NCBI GenBank assembly: GCA_029929735.1
Contig: JAKELP010000013.1
Span: 6,638,222 to 6,702,221 of the forward strand
From: Mimosa pudica
Lineage: Eukaryota > Streptophyta > Magnoliopsida > Fabales > Fabaceae
Direction of reading: 5' to 3'
DNA length: 64,000 nucleotides
The notes under the pieces are model-generated. The model was given only the letters and a program-made list of their open reading frames with translations. It did no database searches and was not told where the DNA came from. Below are positions 22,762-33,809 of the stretch, in pieces. Each line of letters begins with the position of its first letter. Positions within the stretch are counted from its first letter, which is position 1. Both the position numbers and the translations under genes were made by a program.

Positions 22762-25700
22762 GTGTGTGCATGGTAAAACTAGTTATAGCGCGCTCTTGCT
22801 TATTAAGTGCATGGCGACTGCAAATAAGTTATATCTTGCGGGACTTATTAACAACCAAGTGTTCACAATGACTAAAGCATCGAGTGAAGTGTAGTGGAGT
22901 GGAACTATGGATTGACAAGTAAAAAGGTTGAGTGAAGTGTCAAAAAGTGAAGTTGCCCTCAAAGGGTAAGGGGTGTTGTTACAAATTGTATATCATGAAG
23001 GTTTCTTAGAGGGACATTATAAGGTCCTGATTCCCCAAGTCAACAACTAACTTTTAAGGTGTGGTTTTCCAGGCAACTGTTTTTTTTTTTGTCATATACT
23101 TTGAAAGACTTATGCCCCTTTATTTATTAGGGGTGCATATAATTCTCCTAATGACCAATTATTATCAGCACATGGATATCAATGGAACAAACTCTTATAA
23201 CAAATTATTTACCAAAACATTCAGTTCAATTACTATGAAGCGTTCTTTTTTTTAATTTGGCCAGCATAAAGAGTTCTTTTTAGTCTTCATGCTTTGACCA
23301 ATCATCTATCAACCTTCTCTATTGCTAGCAATTTTATTCGCCTTTTTTTATATATTCAAACCACTTCACATTAATGGTTTTCTTGCATATTCTTTTCTAT
23401 AGATGTTGCCTTAAGAGTTCAACTGTAAAAGCACATTTCTTAATAAAAATATGTAAAAGTTAGTTGAGTGTCTAAACTGAATGTCTTTTTTAATTTCCAA
23501 TATTTTCCATATTTATTATGCTACTTTTAAGATAGAGAAACATATAAGTATTGATAAATATGAAAGAGAGAGAGGGTCAAAGTAGGTAAAATGCATTAAA
23601 CAAAAAGAGAATGTGAGATGAACTCTTATATTTTACACCAAAATCATTATAATTTTGGGCTCTTATATTATGGACACGAGGGAGTAGTCACTATGAATCA
23701 CATCATTTGTTATAGTATATGATCACAGATTCATCATAACACGTTTGTATTTGTTACTCCGTAATTTTGTTTAATGTCCCTTTACCCACATTCCCTGTAG
23801 CATTGTTGGCATATAACAATTTGATAAAACTTCCCTTTTAATTTATACAATATCCTTTGATAAAGCTTATAGAGACTCATATAGTGGCAATGCCATAAAT
23901 TTTATATGTGTATGTGTATTGATAATTAGTTCCCTAGGCACTGTGAGGATCGGAGACACGTCTCCTACCTCTTCTTAACATCTCCCTTCGGGTTATCCAT
24001 CTCGGTTCTAGGCCAATTGGCAATTGCATGCTTGTGAATCCATTTCTTTTGTTTTGTCATCTCAAATTTGGTTTTGCAAGTTAACTGTTTCCTTTTTTTT
24101 TTTGAATAAAAGTTTTCAAAAAAAAAAGTCTCATAGAATCGAGGTGTATAATCTTAGGTTGAAAATGTGCAAGTTTGGGTCACTTTATAAATTAAAGTCT
24201 TACTCAATTGAAGTCCACAATTGCATCAACGACAGGCAAAATGTGAAACCCAAATGAAAAGATGTGTGTGCGTGACACAGAAAGACTACCGTAATACAAA
24301 GGGAATTGAGGAAAACACGTGGTAGTTAATCAGTGCCAATATATCTAAAACCAAGTTGCCATATGAATCCACAAGTGTTCCACATGGGAAGATTTGATAT
24401 CCAAACTAAGTTAGGCAGCCAAAAAGTGTGGAACGTTATGAACCAGTCCTTGTATCCCATGGAATTTCCACCCTGGACCATGACTTCTCCACCAACAATA
24501 ATATTACAACTCACAAAGCAATCGATTTGGTGTATATTGATTGATTGGGTTATATATATATATTTGGGGTGTGTGCGTGTTGAGGGCCACTTTTTCGGTC
24601 GCAGCAATAAATAAAAATCTTCTTGTATCAAATGACATGAACACTGACATTTTTAATTTGCTAGTTAATCACCTTGGTGAGACAACATTGGAGCATAAAC
24701 CTAAGTTACATGAGTATTCATCTGAGAAATGAAACAGCAGAAGAAGTGATGAACTTGAGGGACAAAGAGACAAGAATGGAGACAAATCATATCTGAAAGG
24801 ATTTTCTGCTGAATGTGCAGTATATATAAGAAGAATCTTAGCTAGATAGTTTAGTTATTTATAAATTTATACTCTTCATGATTGCATAAAGGTTCATGTA
24901 TTTGATTAGTTTAATGATACAACATTTTATATATTAGCTTATCGCCGAACACTTGCACTTTGTTTTGCCGATTAATTAAATTCAGCATAAGCCTTTTTTG
25001 CATGCAACTGGTGATACAAAAGGCACATGCAAAAGAATTTTTCAGTTTAACTAAACAGTCCCTGTGCATGCATCTTTTAAATTCGGGGAATCATGTCTTG
25101 GGTTTATCGAGCATCATTTCAGACATATATACGCTAACTCCGGAAAAACAATTATTACATTATTTGTATTTCCTCCTTTGTTGGAGGATTATTTATTAAT
25201 CAATGTCCATATGGTCACTTGAATTTTTATATATATTATTAATAGAAGAAGTGGAAATGCCACTTAAATTTTTATTAACATTTTTTAAGAGTAAAATTAT
25301 GTATAGAAGAAACAAAGAGGACTTCACTAGTATTTTCTTTAGAGATATAAAACCATTTTCTTATATTATTCACTTGGCTCATGTTTTGAAAGTCTAATGT
25401 GAAGTTCGTGGCCAACAAATGAAAAGTAGGGAGTAGTATTAGAAAAAAAACAGAGAATTGTATCTACAGCCATTAGTCAAATTTTAATGATGCACTAGCT
25501 CTTAGCAAAAACAGTTTGGAGAGACTCCTCCAAAATCCCAAATATATTCCATACCTTCAAAACTCATGAATTAATAGCTAGTTGAAGTTTTACACTTGCC
25601 CAATATTTCTTACATGCATGCAGAGAAAGGGCCTGTTAAGGCTTATCGGGGATGGAATACCATAATGGACATTGGTATACTTTATTATCATATAGTGGAA

Positions 25701-27741
25701 GACACATTTTCTTATTAATAATTAATAATAGTAATAGTAATGTATAGTCTATAGATAGCTCATCGAGGGTAGATATTGTTGGGAGTTATATGCATAAAGT
25801 AATAGCTAGTAGGACACTAATAAATCACAAAAACGATTCAAAGGCGGAGAATTCAATATCTAACAAGATCTTTTTTCATTTGTTTGAAAAGTTATTGATT
25901 CGCTTACATGAATATGCTACTACACCTATCTCATAAAGCGATTCAGAATCTCAAACTAATGGCTCTAGCTAGTTGATAAGGAAAATTGAGGCTGAGAAAC
26001 ACACACGCTAACCAAATGATTATTGATTGTGGTAGTGGGAATTTGTATGTATTTTACATAATAATATAAAATTACAACATATTACAGTATTCATGAACCA
26101 TGCATGCATAACTTCTAATATATTGTTTTATATCCATGCATGCCAACTCAGTTAATCGAAATTAGAAATTATTCCTTCCACATGAGAAGATTTGATTTAC
26201 CCATAAATTCAGCAGAGAAACAGAGCCCCAATAAATTGGAAAAGGACCCTTCATCCACCACTTGGCCACCAAAAGCATCTTTTCAACGTTAGATGTGGGA
26301 AAATCAGATCAAAGTCTGCGATTAGTTGTTGGATTCCTCCTACACATGCACATTGAAAGACATGTTCAAGCGTGTCTTGCCTGCCATGACCTGTAATCCC
26401 ACTCAGGTTTTGTTTAATCTTACTCTTGCTCTTGCCTCTTCACATGCTTCAGGTATTTTTTTTCTCCTTCTCAATGAATTGCCTCAATGAACTTGTTAAT
26501 CAAAAAAGAAATTAATTTTCTAATACCCTACATATTCTAGTTATCCTTAAAAACAGAAAAATCCTAATCCTATATCACTACTCGTTAAGATAACACTATC
26601 TTTTTGTAATTGAAGAATGTCTAAATAAATGCATTTTTCACTAAAGCATTTGTTCGATCAACAATTTCATTAACTAGAATAAGCTTCGTTGATTACTAAA
26701 ATATTGACCCACTCTCCGGGTGAAAGCCCATTAATGGAATAAATGTCATTGGTAGGCCTTATGGCATAAAGAATTGATCAATGGGCTTCATTCTATTGGG
26801 TTGACTTTTTTTGGGCTGCGAGTTCTGGCCTGCCTGTGTAAAAATGTACTCATGCTTTGAGGGTGTCAATGTTTTTGGGGTGTTACAACTTACAAATAGA
26901 TAATAAATAAATCTTGGGCACGCTCTAGATTCACCGGTCAAAGGCAAGCAAAACAGCAGCACAAACAAGAAATTAATAAGTCCCCAATTAGAAATTTTAT
27001 TAATGAGAAAAACTTAAATGTATATATATAGAAGACGACATTATTCTATAAAATTTGTACACACAGAGCATTGCTTTGGTTTGAGTCATCAATATTTAAC
27101 GGAGAAAATCATTAAAAAAGGTTGCTCATTGCAAATTTTTTTTGGCAAAATTTTTAAACGAAACTTTAATAATTTTCCAATAAGATATCCAGTTATCCAC
27201 AATATTTGCAATAACCAGATCCTGACTGAATATACGCGATGTAGAGTAATTTTCCGAGGAAGTATTCTTTTTTCGAACAAAGTAACCAATTCTTTTTTTT
27301 TTTTTTTAATTACAACAAAGTAACCAATTCTATCGTACAGTTATAGACCCCTAAAAGGCTAAAATCCAGAGACATGTCCAAGACAAAAAAACAAGTAAGC
27401 AAGAACTTACCTATGCTGATCCATACAAGCCCGCATTTGTAAGTGAATATGAATCTTTGAATTGAATACAAAATCACTCATACATGCACATTTGTAATAA
27501 ATCACTAAAACAACAACTGTAGGCAATTATAAATTATTGTGCTCACCAAGTTCTTACAAACTCACAATATATGAATGGTGCAGAAGATCATGAAACTCTA
27601 AATAAACTAACAAATTCAGAAAATCATGAGTTACCAAAAAGATTAAATAAAAGAAAATCATAGTGCAGGTTCTAGCTTGGTCAACAAGAAAATTTTCACC
27701 AGAACCACATCCTAATTAATTGCGTGTATAATTTGTGGCAA
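22762..27741. other. Intergenic, gene-poor; MITE remnant
   Basis: About 5 kb without a supported gene. Around 23630-23688 the sequence GGCTCTTATATTATGGACAC then GAGGGAGTA is the end of a subfamily C Stowaway-like MITE whose other end has decayed. At 24326-24631 both strands are open for about 90-100 codons with a non-AT-like composition (see findings). The right edge contains the 3'UTR and flank of the E1-beta gene. Confidence 0.45.
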
Positions 27742-30700
27742 TTACTCGCATAGCTTCTCAACTGCTGTCACAATCTGTGCAGGTTGAACTACAGTCCATT
27801 CCTCCAATGGACCAGCATATGGGGTTGGCACATCCTGGGAGGATAAACATACAACAGGAGCATCCAAATAATCATTGAAGTTTTCATTAATAGCAGCTGT
27901 CAAACTAGCACCGATTCCACCAGTCCTCATGCACTCTTCCACGATAAGCACGCGGTGTGTCTTCTTGATCGAATTCCCAATTGTGTACAGATCAAATGGC
28001 TTCAAAGACCTGATATCAATTACTTCGGGGTCATATCCCTTGTTCACCAATGTCTTGGCAGCCTGCATTACATGATACCTCATCCTGGAATAGGTCAATA
28101 TGGTCACATGCTCCCCAGGCCTAACCATTTCAGCTTCTTCAAGGGACAACACATACTCTTCATCTGGAATTCTCTCCTTGAGGTTATAAAGCAGAACGTG
28201 CTCAAATAGTATCACAGGATTCTCGCTACGAATAGCGGCTTTCATCAAGCCCTTGGCATTGTAAGGGGTTGAGCAAGCCACCATCTGGATTCCAGGGATT
28301 GATTGAAAATATGACTCCAGCCTCTGGGAGTGTTCTGCTCCTAATTGTCGCCCCACTCCGCCAGGTCCACGGATAACAACTGGTATTTTGAACTGACCTC
28401 CAGAAGTGTAATGGAGCATGCCACAGTTGTTGGAGATTTGGTTAAATGCCAGAAGCAGAAATCCCATGTTCATGCCCTCAATAACTGGCCTCAGACCAGT
28501 CATGGCAGCCCCAATACCCATCCCTGTGAAGGAGTTCTCAGCAATAGGGGTGTCCAGAACCCTGAGGTCGCCAAACTTGTTGGCCAGGTCTTTAGTCACC
28601 TTGTAAGATCCTCCATAGTGACCTACATCCTCACCCATGACACATACAGTGGGATCCCTTTCCATTTCTTCCTCCAATCCTTCACGCAAGGCTTCAAAAA
28701 GGAGAAGTTCATGTCTGAACAAATAAGCATTTGGTTATTTGCAGAAAATAGGCCCTACCTCCAATACCGAATACATAGACAAATATAATAATAAAATTTG
28801 GCAACTGATTGTGTTTGATTATCATATTTGTTTTACTAGCAATTGTAAGCAAATCTAGACATATAAGTCCTTGCAAAGGTTTGGGTATCTCCCCTTGAAA
28901 AGTATTAAAACCATGAGAGGTGATGGAAACTCAAAACAAACAAATATCGAGAGGGAGACACTAAGATGTTATAAAAGGGGATTAAATAAATGAAACTGAG
29001 AATATTATATCGGACATGTTTTTTTTATGGCCAAGATTCTACTCTAAACCATAACAACAAGGATAATAAAAAAGAGCATCATAATTGACTTCTGGGCCTT
29101 GTTAAAATTAGACAACTTAAAATATGTCAGTTTTCATGTAGCGGATCAAGTCCAGCCAGAGTACATACTGAGCCTGATGTTCACACAATGCATTTGCACA
29201 AAATAGCACCTATTTCTTTCAGAACTTTATTTTCTGACAAAGTAGGCTATTGGTTGAACAGAAAGCCTTTAACATGAAAAAACCTAATTCCCAAATTTTT
29301 TTATCCCTTTCTCTACAAAGAAGTTTATCCTAACCAAAAGATACCAGAAGAAGGACCATAATATTAAGTGCTCTGTGAATCCATGCAAATATATTTCTTA
29401 AGTACACTAGCATTCTGCAAGTAAAGGGGCATTTAGAGCCAAAATCAGGCATCAAGAAAATATGACATCAATTTAAGAAAGCAATACCTTTAATATCTGA
29501 GTATAATCCCCCCCCCCCAAAAAAAAAAGGAAAATTCATCAACAAAATGTTATCGATCAACATGTATTTTGCTGCCTGGTACAATCTCATATCCCCCAAT
29601 CGCCAAAGAAAGAAAATTCATCAACAAAATATTATCAATAAGCATGTGTTTTGCTGCTCAGTACAGAATACTTGTGGCTAGACATACACAACAACTAGCA
29701 CAGTTGAATTGCAACAAATAGAAATTTCAATAAGTGAACAATATTTAACAGCGTCTTATTCAAATATAAAATCAATTAAAAGACATACAGATATTGTGAT
29801 GCAACTCATTTCAGAGAAATAAATTTCACGACATCTCTTAGGCATAAATCCTCTGTCATCACTCCCAATATGCCATTTTTTATTGGTATTCAAAATTTAA
29901 CTCCCCCACATATGATGATTCATTACACTATGAGAAGGAAATTACAAGGGCTTAAGTGCTGAGCTTAGTTGTGATACATAAACTATTTCAAGGTAGACAA
30001 TAACATTTCCTAATATAATTGCATAAGACATGTTTATATAGGGATGTTTGTACAGCATGTTCTGCACAGCCATGCCTTTTTCTTTCTGCAGGCTTGTATT
30101 GTTGCTTCCTCTAGTAAAAGCATTTAGATTAAACGTGTTCCTAGTTCCTTAACAAACAAACAAACAAAAAATGTATAAAAATAATAAAATTGTTCTAACA
30201 TAGAACTATTATACCATAATTTTAGGTTGTATTTCCAAGCAGATAGAAACAATGCCGCTGGAACGACAGGTTTCTTCAAACAATATATTTCAAGGGTTAA
30301 TTTACACTATCAAGCTATTAGCATATCAATTTCAATCATGGAAGAGAAAACAATGTTGGAGGATTGATAAGGCAGCAAGTTCCCCTCCTCCTTTACTCTT
30401 CCACAAGGAAGTCTAACTGACTTATGCTTTTACCTTTTCTCACACCAAAGTTTTCTTCTTTCATGAATAACCCAATCATTCTCAGCGCATAGAGTACACA
30501 CACCCATCACAAAAATTTCTATGCAAACGCAAATATAACTTCCATCTCCTACTTACCATTACAAGATATCATCAATTAAAATGATCAAGCACAAACAAGA
30601 TAGATAAAGTCAAAGCCACATACACTAAAATAGGTAGCAGTGGAAAAGATATAACAAAAAGTGATTAAAAAAAGAAAGGTACCCAGATTTAGATGATGCA

Positions 30701-31110
30701 GAAGCAGCAGAAGTATCTCCTTTAGTCTACAAAAAGCAAATAAAATTCATTATCATTGGTTCAATAACAGATTTGAAAAACAAAACCAAAAATTCATAAG
30801 CAATGGATGAAAGATAACTCACTGCAACTGCATTGGCAATCAAACGTTGAGCTTTACGAGTTCCCACATTAAAACTCAAACTTGCATCAGATCTGACAAC
30901 AAAAATCCCATCTTTCCTCCCTGAACAAACACCAACAACGTTAAATCCAATGAAAAAATACACAAAACACATGAATTGCAGAGATTGAGGAATAAAAAAG
31001 GGATTTTGAGGCAAACCCGAGAGAGATCTGAGGGGAAATAATTTGTTGGAGTGAAGAGGAAGAGGAGAGGAGGGGGAGGAAACACTAACACCCTGAAGAA
31101 AAGTGGCCAT
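27742..31110 (-). CDS. PDH-E1 BETA: Plastid pyruvate dehydrogenase E1 component, beta subunit
   Basis: Four exons in transcript order: 31110-31017, 30920-30823, 30726-30683 and 28714-27742, all with GT-AG introns, giving 402 aa. E1-beta pairs with E1-alpha in the plastid pyruvate dehydrogenase complex, which makes acetyl-CoA for fatty-acid synthesis. Residues 1 to about 65 are a Ser/Leu-rich transit peptide. The catalytic part starts in the last exon at about residue 80 (HELLLFEALREGLEEEMERD). It contains the conserved VCVMGEDVGHYGGSYKVT, TPIAENSFTGMGIGAAM and GGQFKIPVVIRGPGG segments, then the transketolase C-terminal domain with SLKPFDLYTI and EECMRTGGIGAS. The high similarity to the plant plastid form, not the mitochondrial one, is from memory of the family. 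Intron 3 is long (1968 bp) and holds a 56-bp imperfect direct repeat (about 29530-29585 and 29612-29667). A rearranged inverted fragment of exons 1-2 lies upstream at 32316-32632. Confidence 0.95.
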
Positions 31111-32315
31111 TGAATGATAAGGAAGAAGAAATGAAGAGAGAAAGGAAGAGAGGTGAGAATATAATACAGAATGGGCGGAGAAATAGAGGGGCGAATCGAT
31201 GATATTGGTTTTAATTTGTATGGTGTTTGTGGGGTTGGGCGATTTATTTCACATCAAAATTCAAACTTTTTCTGTTCCTTCCTTTCCACTTGGAACCTGG
31301 AAGTGACAACAACCTAAAACATAAGCTCACCTAGCTTTGGTTCTATCGCTTATTATTTTTGACTTTCCACTTTCCTCGCTTTTCTTAAGTTTTACTTCAA
31401 AACACGATTGATTGAGAAATATATAAAAAGGGAATATTTAACCGTGTTTCACCATTCCCTGTATATAACATAATTTAAATTTGTCCTTTTTTTTAAAAAA
31501 AAAATTATGATTTGTTTATCTGATTATGTGTGTAGCAATGGTTTAATATGTTTTTTTATCATTTTTACATTTTTGTTCTTTATCTTTTTTACTACACACA
31601 ATATCTTTATTTTGCCTAAAAATTCTATCTTATTAATAGAGACAAAGTTAGAAAAAATTTTGTGATACATCAAATATTTTATCTATTTTTAATTTTTTAA
31701 TATAGTAAAGTGGTTTTTTCACCTTATATTTAAGGACGAGAAGAGTATTATTGTTATCATCATCAAAGAATAGTATTCTTACGGTCCGTAATATAAGAGT
31801 CAAAATTTAAATAAATCTTTTCTAAAATATAAGAACTCACCCTTACATTCTTTCATCATGGAAACATTTTTTTTTTACTTTGCCTCCAACTCACATTCAT
31901 AGACAATTTTCAGAATCTTAGTATTTAATCTACCATTTTCCATTGTACTTTGGGCCTGTTTAGATTTAGCTTCTGGAGGATAGCTTCTCGGAAAATAGCT
32001 TTTGAGTAAAATAGTTTTTGATAAAATGAGAGTGTTTGAATTAAACTTTTTGAGAATAGTTTTTAAGAATAACTTTTGAGTAAAATATAGCTTTTCTGAA
32101 AAATAGTTATGATGAATAACTTTTCATTATTCTTTTATTTAAAATAAGTGTTTTTACTAAATGAGAGATTAAAACTTTCAAATGGAAAATGAGAAAAATA
32201 TAGTTTTTCTCAAAATAGATTTTGGAACCCAAAACCTAGCTTTTCTTCTCAAAATAATTTATTCAAAAAAATTGAGTGTCAGATATCTTTAAGTAAAACC
32301 TAGGTTTAGGAACTA
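31111..32315. other. E1-beta promoter and intergenic region with repeats
   Basis: The promoter of the minus-strand E1-beta gene lies just above 31110 (a possible TATA-like TATTATATTC on minus near 31160). Further out, 31730-31960 has decayed Stowaway ends (TTATATTTAAGGACGAG and CGGTCCGTAATATAAGAGTC). 31952-32290 starts GGGCCTGTTTAGATTTAGCT and is related to 50521-50726 in the opposite orientation, probably a hAT-like MITE. Confidence 0.5.
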
Positions 32316-32632
32316 GAATTTTTGGTTTTGTTTTTCAAATCTGTTATTTCCCCTCAGATCGCTCTCCGGGTTTGCTTCAAAATCTCTTTTTTATCCCTGA
32401 ATCTTCGGAATTCTTGTGTCGTGTATATTATTGTCATTGGATTTGATGATATGTGTTCATTCAGGGAGGAAAGATGGGATTTTTGTTGTCAGATCTGATG
32501 CAAATTTGAGTTTTAATGTGGGAACTCGTAAAGCTCAACGTAGCTCAACGTTTCATTACCAATGCAGTTGCAGTGAGTTATCTGTCATCTATTGCTTATG
32601 AATTTTTGGTTTTGTTTTTCAAATCTGTTACA
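32316..32632 (+). pseudogene. Inverted, circularly permuted fragment of the E1-beta gene
   Basis: Copies the 3' part of exon 1, intron 1, exon 2 and the start of intron 2 of the gene at 27742-31110, but on the opposite strand. It starts and ends with the same intron 2 stretch (GAATTTTTGGTTTTGTTTTT, at 32316 and about 32599). At 32344-32348 intron 2 is joined directly to exon 1 through a 5-bp TTATT that the parent has at both places. That is one full unit plus a ~30-bp overlap, the pattern expected from a circular or tandem intermediate. The exon 2 copy has a 10-bp duplication (GTAGCTCAAC) that breaks the frame. No start codon or catalytic domain, so it cannot make the enzyme. Confidence 0.88.
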
Positions 32633-32678
32633 ATGATATCTAGGAACAGAGGGAGGATGTTAGTTTATAAGTCTAATA

Positions 32679-32932
32679 TTCCCCCCATGCCTAAATATAA
32701 TGCAAGGTGACTTTAGCAAATTTAGAGAGATTCCAATGAGTTAGGATTAAATGAAATTTTCAAAATACCCCTCACTTAAGTTTTAAAAATATCACATTCT
32801 TCATACCACTATTTTTTGTGTGCAGGGGGTATAGGGGTAATTTGGGGAAAACTTGAGTCAAATTAGTAAGTAATCTTATATTTAGGAACAAACTCTCCTC
32901 CCTAAAGTGATCTTATATTTAGCAACAGGGAG
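32679..32932. mobile_element. Stowaway-type MITE, subfamily A
   Basis: Shares the interior and the doubled right end (TTAGGAACAAACTC, then AAAGTGATCTTATATTTAGC) with 70-334. The left terminal repeat is eroded (TTCCCCCCATGCCTAAATAT). TA flanks at 32677-32678 and 32933-32934. Confidence 0.8.
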
Positions 32933-33243
32933 TAAAACAGTACCGCACAGTTTGAAGGTTCACGACGCATATGTTGAAGTGTTTGGTTAGGGTTTGGTCA
33001 TTTAGGCCAACAAGGCATCAACCACATACACATGGCATTGTCACACTCACACGCTTGAAGGTTGAAACTACTGACTCAACCAATGAGAGACTTTTAAGTT
33101 TTAAATCATATCCATGCGAGTGAGTTCATGATCATGTGAGATGCTCATTATGTAAAACGTCGCCGTTTGGATTTAAGCGTGTTTTAGCCGTTCGATCCAC
33201 CATCCACTTGATAAACATCATCTTCTTTCTTCAGCTTATCACA

Positions 33244-33267
33244 ATGGCCTTTTGCAATCTCAAACAG
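33244..33267 (+). other. Possible noncoding first exon / upstream ORF of the PPR gene
   Basis: ATG followed by seven codons and a good donor site (CAAACAG|GTTTG). It cannot be joined in frame to the downstream PPR exons using any acceptor I see. If spliced to the acceptor at 33807 it gives a short upstream ORF. May be coincidence. Confidence 0.25.
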
Positions 33268-33809
33268 GTTTGATTCTCATTACTTTTGTTATTTTTGTTC
33301 AAATCTTCTTATTCATACACTTGTTTTTTTTCTTTTCCTTTTTTTTTTATAAGTATACACATGTTTTATTTTTCCTTCTCCTAAAACGTTATTTCGTCAG
33401 CTCCTGAGAATTGCCTATTGCTGAGTCCACAAAAATTTCATCTTTTTTGCTTACCCTTATGAACAAGGGGCCAAGTTAAGTAATTTAAGGGTATTTATTA
33501 GTTCAAAATGACAGAAAAGTTAGCTTTCCATTACCATACGTTAAATATCAAATGGGGTTTTTGTGGCAATGATAGAGGTAGATTTGAAGCTCAAAATATG
33601 CAGATGGTATACAAGGAATGGCCCCATCACTGTGATATTGAGCTGTAACTGAAGAGCCCTGTGAATGCATCATATAATATTCATCAATCACTGGTAGTGA
33701 GGGGCTAAGCAAAAATGCGTTCACCGTCTCTGGATGAAAGAATTTTGGGTTAACTGTTTTAACTAGACAGGCAAAAGGTGTCAACTGATATATATATCCT
33801 TTGACAGTC

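Noticed and set aside
27875..28788. Plus-strand frames of 60-147 codons
   Set aside because: Antisense shadows of the last exon of the E1-beta gene.
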